Of a DNA stretch of 64,000 bases, positions 39,285-47,345 are shown in pieces. This stretch comes from Microbacterium sp. cf332. GTDB taxonomy: Bacteria; Actinomycetota; Actinomycetes; Actinomycetales; Microbacteriaceae. The notes below the pieces were generated by a model that saw only the letters and a list, made by a program, of their open reading frames with translations, was not told the origin of the DNA and did no database searches. The stretch is from positions 1 through 64,000 of the forward strand of contig NZ_FNKN01000001.1 in NCBI RefSeq assembly GCF_900102175.1, in the 5' to 3' direction. Each line of letters begins with the position of its first letter. The first letter of the stretch is position 1. The position numbers and the translations under genes were made by a program.

Positions 39285-40853
39285 GTGAGCAACGGCCGCA
39301 GCTTCTACATCACCACGCCGATCTACTATCCGAGCGACCTGCCCCACATCGGGCACGGGTACACGACGGTGGCGGTCGACACGCTCGCGCGCTGGCACCG
39401 TCAGGCGGGCGACGACACCTGGATGCTGACCGGCACCGACGAGCATGGACAGAAGATGCTCCGCGCTGCGGCGGCGAACAACGTGACCGCTCAGGAGTGG
39501 GTCGACAAGCTCGTCGAGGAGTCCTGGTTCCCCCTGCTCCGCACGCTCGACGTCGCGAACGACGACTTCATCCGCACGACCCAGGAGCGCCACGAGGAGC
39601 GCGTGAAGGTGTTCGTGCAGACGCTGTTCGACCGCGGATACATCTACGCCGGCGAGTACGCCGCGCTCTACTGCGTCGGCTGCGAGGAGTTCAAGCCCGA
39701 GGCCGAGATCGTCAACGGCACCGGCGCCTTCGAGGGGCTCAAGGTCTGCGCGATCCACTCGAAGCCCCTCGAGCTGCTGCAGGAGAAGAACTACTTCTTC
39801 AAGCTCAGCGAGTTCCAGGACCGTCTGCTCGAGCTGTACCGGACCGTTCCCGATTTCGTGCGCCCCGAGTCGGCGCGCAACGAGGTCGTCTCGTTCGTGA
39901 AGTCGGGGCTCAAGGATCTGTCGATCTCGCGTTCGGCGTTCGACTGGGGCATCACGGTGCCGTGGGATCCGGCTCACGTCATCTACGTGTGGGTCGACGC
40001 GCTGTTGAATTACGCGACCGCGATCGGCTACGGCACCGACCCCGAGGAGTTCGCTCGCCGGTGGCCGGCCTACCACGTCGTCGGCAAGGACATCCTGCGG
40101 TTCCACGCGGTGATCTGGCCGGCGATGCTGATGGCGGCGGGTCTCGAGGTGCCGCGTGGCGTCTTCGCGCACGGATGGCTCCTCGTGGGCGGCGAGAAGA
40201 TGTCGAAGTCGAAGCTGACGGGCATCGCCCCGACCGAGATCACCGACGTGTTCGGGTCGGACGCCTACCGCTTCTACTTCCTCTCGGCGATCGCGTTCGG
40301 TCAGGACGGGTCGTTCTCGTGGGAGGACCTCTCGGCGCGGTACCAGGCCGAGCTCGCCAACGGGTTCGGCAACCTCGCCTCCCGCACGATCGCGATGATC
40401 GAGCGCTACTACGAGGGCGTGGTGCCCGCGCCCACCGAGTACGCCGAGGGCGATCTCGAGATCCAGCGGGTCGTCGCGTCGGCGGTCGATGCGGCCGACG
40501 CCGCGATGGAGCGCTTCCGCCCCGACGAGGCGATCGCCGCCATCTGGACCATCGTCGATGCGCTCAACGGGTACATCACGGAGAACGAGCCGTGGGCCCT
40601 CGCGAAGGACGACGCGCTGCGCGCGCGTCTCGACACCGTCCTGTACACCGCCGCCGAGGGACTGCGCGCCCTGGCCGTGCTGCTGTCGCCGGTGATGCCC
40701 GCGTCGACCGGCACGTTGTGGGCCGCGCTCGGCATCGACGCGCGCCTCGAGGAGCAGCCGCTGCGCGAGGCCGGGTCGTGGGGCGTCCTGCCGGCGGGCA
40801 CGCGGGTGAGCAGCCTGGCCCCGCTCTTCCCGCGCGTCGAGCAGACGGCCTGA
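39285..40853 (+). CDS. metG: Methionyl-tRNA synthetase
   Basis: A 522-residue class I synthetase. The HIGH motif is in DLPHIGHGYTTV and the KMSKS loop is in GEKMSKSKLTG. The connective domain has CVGC and CAIH, a partial zinc knuckle. The length fits the short MetRS form without the C-terminal tRNA-binding domain. It charges tRNA-Met for initiation and elongation. The mRNA is probably leaderless. tatD follows 3 nt after the stop, matching the conserved actinobacterial metG-tatD pair. Confidence 0.97.
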   Translation: MSNGRSFYITTPIYYPSDLPHIGHGYTTVAVDTLARWHRQAGDDTWMLTGTDEHGQKMLRAAAANNVTAQEWVDKLVEESWFPLLRTLDVANDDFIRTTQERHEERVKVFVQTLFDRGYIYAGEYAALYCVGCEEFKPEAEIVNGTGAFEGLKVCAIHSKPLELLQEKNYFFKLSEFQDRLLELYRTVPDFVRPESARNEVVSFVKSGLKDLSISRSAFDWGITVPWDPAHVIYVWVDALLNYATAIGYGTDPEEFARRWPAYHVVGKDILRFHAVIWPAMLMAAGLEVPRGVFAHGWLLVGGEKMSKSKLTGIAPTEITDVFGSDAYRFYFLSAIAFGQDGSFSWEDLSARYQAELANGFGNLASRTIAMIERYYEGVVPAPTEYAEGDLEIQRVVASAVDAADAAMERFRPDEAIAAIWTIVDALNGYITENEPWALAKDDALRARLDTVLYTAAEGLRALAVLLSPVMPASTGTLWAALGIDARLEEQPLREAGSWGVLPAGTRVSSLAPLFPRVEQTA

Positions 40854-40856
40854 TCC

Positions 40857-41795
40857 ATGGTCGACTCGCCAGCGAATGCGGATCAGGCCGGCCTGACACC
40901 GCCACTTCGTGGCGAGTCGACGGATGACGTGTCGCAGTACGTACGCCAGCGCACGCAGGCGGCGCGCGATGTGCGCTGGCCCGACGCGCCGGAGCCGCTC
41001 GCGGTGCCGGTGTACGACAACCACACGCACCTCGAGATCGAGGACGGCGACGAGCCTCGCACGCTCGACGAGCAGCTCGAGCTCGCCGCATCGGTCGGCG
41101 TGATCGGCGTCGTCCAGGCCGGCGGCGACATCGAGTCGTCCCGCTGGTCGGCGTGGGCCGCGGCATCCCACCCCCGCGTCCTCGCCGCCGTCGCCGTTCA
41201 CCCCAACGAGGCACCGCTGTACGCCGCGGCCGGGCGGCTCGACGAGGCGATCGGCGTCATCGATGAGCTCGCCGCGCAGCCCCGGGTGCGGGCGATCGGC
41301 GAGACCGGTCTCGACTTCTTCCGCACGGGCGAAGAAGGGCTGCCCGCGCAGTTCGCGAGCTTCGAGGCGCACATCGCGCTCGCCAAGAAGCACGGCATCG
41401 CGATGCAGATCCACGACCGCGACGCGCACGACGCCGTTCTCGAGACCCTCGAGCGCGTGGGCGCTCCGGAGCGGACGGTGTTCCACTGCTTCTCGGGCGA
41501 TGCCGAGATGGCGCGCACGGCGGCCGACCGAGGATACTGGCTGAGCTTCGCGGGGAACGTCACCTTCAAGAACGCGCAGAACCTGCGCGACGCGCTCGCG
41601 GTGACGCCGATCGACCGCATCCTCGTCGAGACCGACGCGCCGTTCCTGACGCCTGCGCCGCACCGCGGGCGTCCGAACGCGCCCTACCTGATCCCCGTGA
41701 CGCTGCGGTTCCTGGCTGCGGAGCTCGGCCTCGAGGTCGACGAGCTGTCGGCCCGGGTCGCGGCGAACACGCTCGAGGTCTACGGCGCGTTCTGA
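40857..41795 (+). CDS. tatD: TatD-family metal-dependent DNase
   Basis: A 312-residue TIM-barrel hydrolase. Metal ligands are seen in VYDNHTHLEIEDG, AIGETGLDFFR, IHDRDAHDAV, VFHCFSGDAEM and ILVETDAPFLTPAPHRG. TatD enzymes are 3'-5' DNases or deacylase-like hydrolases linked to DNA repair and quality control. Residues 2-22 are encoded by a 62-bp inverted-repeat element and are unlike normal TatD starts. The in-frame GTG at 40929, just after the element, gives a more typical N-terminus and may be the ancestral or real start. The gene converges with lacI2, only 4 nt apart. Confidence 0.93.
   Translation: MVDSPANADQAGLTPPLRGESTDDVSQYVRQRTQAARDVRWPDAPEPLAVPVYDNHTHLEIEDGDEPRTLDEQLELAASVGVIGVVQAGGDIESSRWSAWAAASHPRVLAAVAVHPNEAPLYAAAGRLDEAIGVIDELAAQPRVRAIGETGLDFFRTGEEGLPAQFASFEAHIALAKKHGIAMQIHDRDAHDAVLETLERVGAPERTVFHCFSGDAEMARTAADRGYWLSFAGNVTFKNAQNLRDALAVTPIDRILVETDAPFLTPAPHRGRPNAPYLIPVTLRFLAAELGLEVDELSARVAANTLEVYGAF
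40860..40921. repeat. Nested palindromic element at the metG-tatD junction
   Basis: Outer arms GTCGACTCGCCA (40860-40871) and TGGCGAGTCGAC (40910-40921) are perfect inverted repeats. Inside are a 14-bp palindrome TCAGGCCGGCCTGA (40883-40896) and a hairpin CGCCAC-TTC-GTGGCG (40900-40914). It resembles a REP/MITE-like unit inserted at the start of tatD. Confidence 0.7.
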
Positions 41796-41799
41796 CGAC

Positions 41800-42777
41800 T
41801 CAGCGCGTCGACGAGCCGCGCACGATCTCCCAGGGGAGGTCGACGATGTCGGGAGCAGCCGCGTCTCGGATGCTGCTGAGCGCCTGGAACATCGCGGCCG
41901 GGGCGAGTTCGGGATGCACGCACACGTGCGTCACGCCGAGACGCGTGTTGACCGCGCAGTCGGTCGTGCAGAGGGTGACGAACTGCATGTCGCGGGGGAT
42001 GACGAAGTCCATCTCCTCGAGCTGCAGGTAGATGGCCGGGCCCTCCTCGGCGAACGAGAAGATGGCGTCGGCCCCCGCGTCGCGCAGCTCCCCGACACGG
42101 CGGGGGAGCGACCCGTGCTCGGCGTCGACGTAGGCGACGAGCGGGTCGCGGCCGCGGACCGTGCTCCACGCGCGGTAGGCGGTCTCGCCGATCTCGTCGC
42201 GCGGCGCGCCCGCGTCGTCGACGAGGAAGCCGATGCGGCGCGCGCCGCCGGCCTCGAGCAGCGCGAGCGCGGCGCGGACGGCTTCGTCGTAGCCGGTGCG
42301 CACCGTGATCGACAGCTCGGTGTCGATGAGGAGGTCGTTCGTGGCGACCGGGATGCCGCGCGACAGGGCCTCGTGCAGCAGGAGGTCGTCGGCGGCGACC
42401 TCGGCGAAGTAGACGACGTCGATCTGCGCGCCGCGGAGCAGGTCGGGTCGGGCGGCCGGGAGCATGGTCACGGTGAAGCCCTGCTCGGCGGCCGCGCTCA
42501 CGAGCGCCCCGATGTGGCGGCTGCGGTGCAACGCCCCGCGTTTCGAGAGGTCGAGCTCGGCGTCCTGCGGCACGACGAAGCCGACCGACATCGTACGGCC
42601 GCTGCGGAGCGCCGCAGCGTACTTGTTGGGCTGGTAGCCGAGCTCGGCGGCGATCGCCTTGATGCGCTCGCGGGTCTCGGGCCGCAGGCTGCCGCGGTCG
42701 TTGAGGGCCTGACTGATGGCGGCCGTGGAGACACCCGCGCGCAGCGCGATGTCCTTCAGGGTCACCTGTCGGGTCAT
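41800..42777 (-). CDS. LacI-family regulator coupled to hemA
   Basis: A 325-residue regulator. The HTH is VTLKDIALRAGVSTAAISQA, followed by the hinge region YQPNKYAAALRSGRT and a binding-protein-like effector domain (VYFAEVAADDLL, ATNDLLID). The ATG at 42777 overlaps the hemA stop in ATGA, so it is translated with hemA. No sugar gene is near. A palindrome with a central CG covers the hemA and hemE promoters (44114-44129), so autoregulation and control of heme synthesis is a reasonable hypothesis. The effector is unknown. Confidence 0.88.
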   Translation of the reverse strand: MTRQVTLKDIALRAGVSTAAISQALNDRGSLRPETRERIKAIAAELGYQPNKYAAALRSGRTMSVGFVVPQDAELDLSKRGALHRSRHIGALVSAAAEQGFTVTMLPAARPDLLRGAQIDVVYFAEVAADDLLLHEALSRGIPVATNDLLIDTELSITVRTGYDEAVRAALALLEAGGARRIGFLVDDAGAPRDEIGETAYRAWSTVRGRDPLVAYVDAEHGSLPRRVGELRDAGADAIFSFAEEGPAIYLQLEEMDFVIPRDMQFVTLCTTDCAVNTRLGVTHVCVHPELAPAAMFQALSSIRDAAAPDIVDLPWEIVRGSSTR

Positions 42778-44084
42778 GACCGGCCGGCTCCCGCCTCGAT
42801 CGCTCCCGGTGCGCGCTCGGCGGGGGGCTCTGCGGCGACGCTCGGAGGCGCCGTCGGGAAGACGGTGCCGACGGCGTCGGTCCACGCCGCCCCCGAGCCG
42901 GAGGAGGCGAGGGTGTGGCCCTGCGCGATGAGGCGATGGAGGAGCACCCCGGAGAAGTGGCGGAGCGCCGCCTCGACCTGCGGCGATTCGCCGCGGAGGT
43001 GCGCGCGCTCGAGCTCGTCGTCGAGGATGCCGGTGATGTAGCCGCGCATCGCGACGACCGACGGTGCGACCTCGTGCACGCGTCGTGCGGCCGCATGACG
43101 GGCGGCGGCACCCGCCACGATCTCGCGCGCCTCGTCGAGCGTCGCGAACTCGTCGATGGGGGCGTGGATGCGGATGGTCTCGAGGTCGAGGAGCTCGATG
43201 TCGGGGACGTCGCGCAGCGCCGGGTCGACGTTGCGGGGCAGCCCCAGGTCGATGATCAGCTGCGTGCGGTCGGCACCGGCTCGGCGCGCGGCGTGCTCGG
43301 CGGCCGTGAGCGCGTACGTGTCGGTCGTGGTCGTGCACGTGACGACGACGTCGGCAGCCGCGGCCTCGTCGGCGTAGTGCGCGGCGTCGACGGCGACCAG
43401 GTGCTCGCGCTGCGCGAAGCGGCTGCGCCCGGAGCGCGAGTGCACGCGGACGTCGACGGCGCCCTTGTCGCGGAGCGCGGCGAGGGAGGCGGCGGCGTAG
43501 CGTCCCGTGCCGACGAGGAGGACCCGTGCCGTCGACCAGTCGGCGACGCGCGACGATGCGAGCTCGAGCGCGAGCCGCACGAGCGAGCGTCCCGACTCGC
43601 CGATGCGCGTGCTGTTCTTGACGGCACGCGAGGTCTCGGTGGCGCGCTGGAACAGATGCTCGAGCGGCGCGGTCGTGAGTCCGCCCCGGCGCGCGTCGTC
43701 GAGGGCGCGACGCACCTGACCGGCGATCTCGTCCTCGCCGACCGCGACGGAGTCGAGGCCGGATGCGACGGAGAAGAGGTGGTGCGCGACCTTGTTGCCG
43801 TGGGCGAAGTCGACGGTCTCGCGGACGGTGCGGTAGGGCAGCTCGCTGAGTTTCGCGATCTCCTCCATGGCGGCGTCCATCGCGGGGATGGTCGAGGGGA
43901 AGTCGGCGTCGTCCTGCAGGTCGAAGTAGGCCTCGAAGCGGTTGCACGTCGCGAGGACGACGGCGCCCTGGATGGCTTCATGGGCCTCTGTCAACCGGGT
44001 GCCGACTTCGTCTCCGATGACGGAGAGTCGCTCGAGTGAAGCGAGCGGCGTGGAGCGCTGATGCGCGGTGAGAGCGACGAGCAC
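42774..44084 (-). CDS. hemA: Glutamyl-tRNA reductase
   Basis: A 436-residue enzyme making glutamate-1-semialdehyde from Glu-tRNA with NADPH, the committed step of the C5 heme pathway. The N-terminus LVALTAHQRSTPLASLERL and the catalytic cysteine in ATCNRFEAY are typical. GEDEIAGQVRRA, the nucleotide-binding region RVLLVGTGRYAAASL and the C-terminal dimerisation helices follow. The glycine-rich nucleotide motif reads VGTGRY where GAGEM or GAGKM is more common. The GTG at 44084 has only a distant G-rich stretch upstream. Its partner hemL is at the far end of the divergent heme operon. Confidence 0.95.
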   Translation of the reverse strand: MLVALTAHQRSTPLASLERLSVIGDEVGTRLTEAHEAIQGAVVLATCNRFEAYFDLQDDADFPSTIPAMDAAMEEIAKLSELPYRTVRETVDFAHGNKVAHHLFSVASGLDSVAVGEDEIAGQVRRALDDARRGGLTTAPLEHLFQRATETSRAVKNSTRIGESGRSLVRLALELASSRVADWSTARVLLVGTGRYAAASLAALRDKGAVDVRVHSRSGRSRFAQREHLVAVDAAHYADEAAAADVVVTCTTTTDTYALTAAEHAARRAGADRTQLIIDLGLPRNVDPALRDVPDIELLDLETIRIHAPIDEFATLDEAREIVAGAAARHAAARRVHEVAPSVVAMRGYITGILDDELERAHLRGESPQVEAALRHFSGVLLHRLIAQGHTLASSGSGAAWTDAVGTVFPTAPPSVAAEPPAERAPGAIEAGAGRS

Positions 44085-44107
44085 GTGCGGAAGAACCCCC
44101 TGGAATC

Positions 44108-45271
44108 GTGACTAGTATATCGATTAACTCATTCGAGGAGATCATCATTCCGGCATCCGCCCACCCTCTCGTCTCGCACGCCACCGCATCGAGCCGGCTC
44201 GTGCGCTCCCTGCTCGGCGAACGCGTCGAGAAGACCCCCGTCTGGTTCATGCGTCAGGCCGGGCGGTCGCTGCCCGAATACCGCGCCCTGCGCTCGCAGG
44301 GATCCATGCTCGACGCCTGCCTGACACCCGAGCTCGCGAGCGAGATCACGCTCCAGCCGGTGCGTCGTCACGGTGTCGACGCCGCCATCTTCTTCAGCGA
44401 CATCATCGTCCCCCTCGCGATCCTCGGCATCGAGGTCGAGATCGCCGCCGGCCGCGGGCCGGTGTTCGCGCAGCCGCTGCGCACCGCCGCCGACATCGCC
44501 CGCGCCGTCGAGATCGATCCACGCCTCGTGCGCGAGCGCGGCGAGGCCATCGCCCGCGCGGTGGAGCTGACGACCGGCATGCTGGCCGAGGAGTCCGAGT
44601 CGCGCGGCGAAGCGGTGCCGCTCATCGGTTTCGCCGGCGCCCCGTTCACACTCGCGGCCTACCTGGTCGAGGGCGGTCCCTCGAAGGACCACCTCGCCGC
44701 ACGGCGGCTCATTCACGAGGACCCCGCCGCGTGGCGTGCGCTCACCGAATGGCTCGCGCGCGTGACGGGCGAGTTCCTCGCGCTGCAGGTCGAATCCGGT
44801 GCCAGCGCCGCCCAACTGTTCGACTCGTGGGCCGGCGGTCTGCCGCCCGAGGACTACCGGGCCGCCGCGCTGCCCGCCTCCGCAGCCTCGTTCGACGCCG
44901 TCCGCGCCCTCCCGGTGCCGGCGGGCGCCGGCATCGACCACATCCCGCTCGTGCACTTCGGCGTCGGCACCGGCGAGATCCTGCGTGACATGGCCTCGAT
45001 CGACATCGATGCGCTCGGGGTCGACTACCGCGTGCCGCTCGACGAGGCCGCCCGGCGCGTCGGTCCCGAGCTGACGCTGCAGGGCAATCTCGACCCCGCA
45101 CTGCTGTTCGCGCCCGCACCGGTGCGCGACGCGGCGATCGCCCGCATCCTCGAGGCGGGGCGCGCCGCGCGGGCGCACGTGTTCAACCTCGGTCACGGCG
45201 TGCCGATGGAGGCCGACCCCGACGCGATCAGCTCGGTCGTCCGTACCGTCCACCAGTGGCGCGCCGGATGA
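44108..45271 (+). CDS. hemE: Uroporphyrinogen III decarboxylase (start uncertain)
   Basis: Decarboxylates uroporphyrinogen III to coproporphyrinogen III. The family signature PVWFMRQAGRSLPEYR and the active-site pocket VDAAIFFSDIIVPLAILG are intact. The only ordinary start compatible with full length is GTG 44108 (387 aa), which has a weak ribosome-binding site and lies 5' of the predicted -10 box and operator. A strong GAGGAG at 44135-44140 points instead to ATT 44147 (374 aa), which matches the usual family N-terminus. Seven further heme genes follow, every junction overlapping by 1 or 4 nt. Confidence 0.93.
   Translation: MTSISINSFEEIIIPASAHPLVSHATASSRLVRSLLGERVEKTPVWFMRQAGRSLPEYRALRSQGSMLDACLTPELASEITLQPVRRHGVDAAIFFSDIIVPLAILGIEVEIAAGRGPVFAQPLRTAADIARAVEIDPRLVRERGEAIARAVELTTGMLAEESESRGEAVPLIGFAGAPFTLAAYLVEGGPSKDHLAARRLIHEDPAAWRALTEWLARVTGEFLALQVESGASAAQLFDSWAGGLPPEDYRAAALPASAASFDAVRALPVPAGAGIDHIPLVHFGVGTGEILRDMASIDIDALGVDYRVPLDEAARRVGPELTLQGNLDPALLFAPAPVRDAAIARILEAGRAARAHVFNLGHGVPMEADPDAISSVVRTVHQWRAG
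44113..44129. promoter_or_regulatory. Divergent hemA/hemE promoters with overlapping palindromic operator
   Basis: The AT-rich stretch carries TATACT on the minus strand (44119-44114, hemA) and TAGTAT on the plus strand (44113-44118, hemE). Covering both is the dyad AGT-N2-ATCGAT-N2-ACT (44114-44129), centred on CG as in LacI-family operators. The regulator encoded with hemA is the natural candidate to bind it. Confidence 0.55.
44135..44140 (+). promoter_or_regulatory. Ribosome-binding site pointing to a non-ATG hemE start
   Basis: GAGGAG is followed by six bases (ATCATC) and then ATT CCG in the hemE frame. No ATG, GTG or TTG is at a usable distance, so the site implies initiation at ATT 44147, or at ATC 44144, unless GTG 44108 is used. 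Confidence 0.55.
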
Positions 45272-46659
45272 CGGGCGAGACCGACCTCGTCGTCGTCGGC
45301 GCCGGCATCGCCGGTCTCGTGGTGGCGCTCGAGGCCGCTACCGCGGGTGCGCGGGTGACCGTCCTCGAGTCCGACGACCGCGTCGGAGGGATGCTGCGCC
45401 GCGGCCGCATCGCCGGCGTCGACGTCGACCTCGGCGCGGAGTCCTTCGCCAAGCGCACCGATGCCGTCCCGCGCCTGATCGCCGACTTCGCGCTGCCCCT
45501 CGAGGTGGTCGTGCCGAACTCCGGTCCCGCTCATCTCGTGTCGCAGCCGGGCGTCGGGCGCTGGAGCCGGCTGCCGCTGCCGCGACGCACCGTGATCGGC
45601 ATCCCCGCCGACCCGCTCGCGGCGGACGTCGTCGCGATCATCGGTGAGCGCGCGGCCCGGCGTGCGGCCGTCGAGGTGCTCGACGCGCCGGTCGACCCGA
45701 CCGCGTCGCTCGCCGATGTCGTCGAGGAGCGCCTGGGCGCCGGGCTCGTCCGCGACCTGGTCGACCCGCTGTGCCGGAGCATCTATTCGCAGCCCGCCGC
45801 CGCCGTGCCGCTGCCGCGCCTTCATCCGAAGATGTGGGCGGCGTTCGAGCGCACCGGTTCGCTGCTGGCCGCCGCGGGCGAGGTCGCGCCCCACGCGGCC
45901 GGCGGTACCGCCGTGGGCGGGATCATGGGCGGCATGTGGCGCCTCGCCGACGCCGTCGCCTCGCTCGCGCAGGAACGCGGTGCCGTCATCCGCACGGGCG
46001 TCGTCGCCGAGGCCCTGTCGTCGGACGCGGCCGGCGTGTCGGTGGTCCTCGCCGACGGCGAGAGCATCCGAGCCGCCCGCGCGGTGGTCGCGACCGGCCC
46101 TCGCGGTGCCGCGGCTCTGCTCGGCGCGCCCGCGAGCGAGATCGACGAGGCCGCGACGGCGCCCATCCAGCCCGCCGTGCGCCTGCTGACCGCCGCGGTC
46201 ACCGCGCCCGACCTGGCGGCGGACCCGGTCGGATCGGGCGTCATCGTCGCCCCCGGGGCGCACACCGCCGCCAAGGCGCTGACGCACATCGACGCGAAAT
46301 GGGCGTGGGCACGCGCGGCGCTGCCCGAGGGCACTCACCTCGTGCGGCTGTCCGCGCGCGTCGACGACTCCGCCGGACTCGACTCGGCCACGGCGGTCGC
46401 CCGCGAGATCGCCCATCTCACCGGTGGGCGTGTCGACCGCGACGACATCGGCGAGATCGTCACGACCCGTTGGCGCGACGCCGTCGTCCCCGCCGAGTCC
46501 GAGGCGTGGACCGAGACGGTGGCGGATGCCGCCGCCCGCGGCATCCACGTCGTCGGTGCCGTCGCCGCCGGCACCGGACTGGCCTCCGTCATCCCGCACG
46601 CCCGTGCCCTCGCGCACGAGCTGCTCGCTCCCACCTCCGTCCGAAAGGAGTCCCGATGA
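45268..46659 (+). CDS. hemY: Coproporphyrinogen III / protoporphyrinogen oxidase (HemY/CgoX)
   Basis: A 463-residue FAD flavoprotein. The dinucleotide fold VVVGAGIAGLVVALEA is at the N-terminus, followed by VLESDDRVGGMLRRG. In actinobacteria this enzyme oxidises coproporphyrinogen III to coproporphyrin III with oxygen, and the adjacent hemQ supports that assignment. The ATG at 45268 overlaps the hemE stop in ATGA; the in-frame GTG at 45256 is less likely. Gene order and coupling place it between HemE and HemH/HemQ in the pathway. Confidence 0.94.
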   Translation: MTGETDLVVVGAGIAGLVVALEAATAGARVTVLESDDRVGGMLRRGRIAGVDVDLGAESFAKRTDAVPRLIADFALPLEVVVPNSGPAHLVSQPGVGRWSRLPLPRRTVIGIPADPLAADVVAIIGERAARRAAVEVLDAPVDPTASLADVVEERLGAGLVRDLVDPLCRSIYSQPAAAVPLPRLHPKMWAAFERTGSLLAAAGEVAPHAAGGTAVGGIMGGMWRLADAVASLAQERGAVIRTGVVAEALSSDAAGVSVVLADGESIRAARAVVATGPRGAAALLGAPASEIDEAATAPIQPAVRLLTAAVTAPDLAADPVGSGVIVAPGAHTAAKALTHIDAKWAWARAALPEGTHLVRLSARVDDSAGLDSATAVAREIAHLTGGRVDRDDIGEIVTTRWRDAVVPAESEAWTETVADAAARGIHVVGAVAAGTGLASVIPHARALAHELLAPTSVRKESR

Positions 46660-47345
46660 CCGAACAGATCCCGCTCGGTTACACCCTCTTCGCCATCCTC
46701 GCCGGTCCCCGTCCGCGGCCCCAGGCACCGACGGAGGCCGATCTCGCCGAGCTCGAGCGCGTCGTCGCCGGGCTGCCGGAGCGCGGAGTGACGGTGCGCG
46801 GCCTGTACGACGTGACCGGCATGCGTGCCGGTGCCGACCTGATGGTGTGGCTGCACACCGCCCCCGGGTCGGACGACGATCCGGCGGCGCTGCAGCGCGC
46901 GCTCCGCGAGCTGCGCCGGACGGCCGCCCTCGCGGCCTTCGACCTCGAGTGGAGCGCGATGGGCGTGCACCGCGAGGCGGAGTTCAACAAGCGGCACGTT
47001 CCGGGCTACCTCCGCGGCGAGCACGCTCGCGACTGGCTCTGCCTCTACCCCTTCGTGCGCAGTTACGAGTGGTACCTGCTGCCCGAGGAGGAACGGTCGG
47101 CGATGCTCGCGCAGCACGGCCGTCGTGGCGCGAAGTTCTCGGATGTCATCGCGAACACGGTGTCGACCTTCGCACTGAGCGACTACGAGTGGCTGCTCCC
47201 GCTCGAGAGCGACGAGCTCATCAGCCTCGTCGACCTCATGCGCGACCTGCGCGCCACCGACGCCCGTCGGCACGTGCGCGAGGAGGTGCCGTTCTACACC
47301 GGACGGCGCGTCGAGGTTTCCGAACTGGCAGAGGTGCTGTCCTGA
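46656..47345 (+). CDS. hemQ: Coproheme decarboxylase (HemQ/ChdC)
   Basis: A 229-residue protein of the chlorite-dismutase-like fold, which removes two propionate carboxyls from coproheme to give heme b. Family segments YTLFAILAG, EFNKRHVPGYLRG, LCLYPFVRSYEWYLLP and the C-terminal VREEVPFYTGRR are visible. The ATG at 46656 overlaps the hemY stop in ATGA and has a strong AAAGGAG (46644-46650). Its presence shows the coproporphyrin-dependent route, in which iron is inserted before the final decarboxylation. Confidence 0.94.
   Translation: MTEQIPLGYTLFAILAGPRPRPQAPTEADLAELERVVAGLPERGVTVRGLYDVTGMRAGADLMVWLHTAPGSDDDPAALQRALRELRRTAALAAFDLEWSAMGVHREAEFNKRHVPGYLRGEHARDWLCLYPFVRSYEWYLLPEEERSAMLAQHGRRGAKFSDVIANTVSTFALSDYEWLLPLESDELISLVDLMRDLRATDARRHVREEVPFYTGRRVEVSELAEVLS

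Noticed and set aside
41263..41793. Small plus-strand frames inside tatD and heme genes
   Set aside because: Ser/Arg/Pro-rich alternative frames of highly conserved genes, with no ribosome-binding site or family match.
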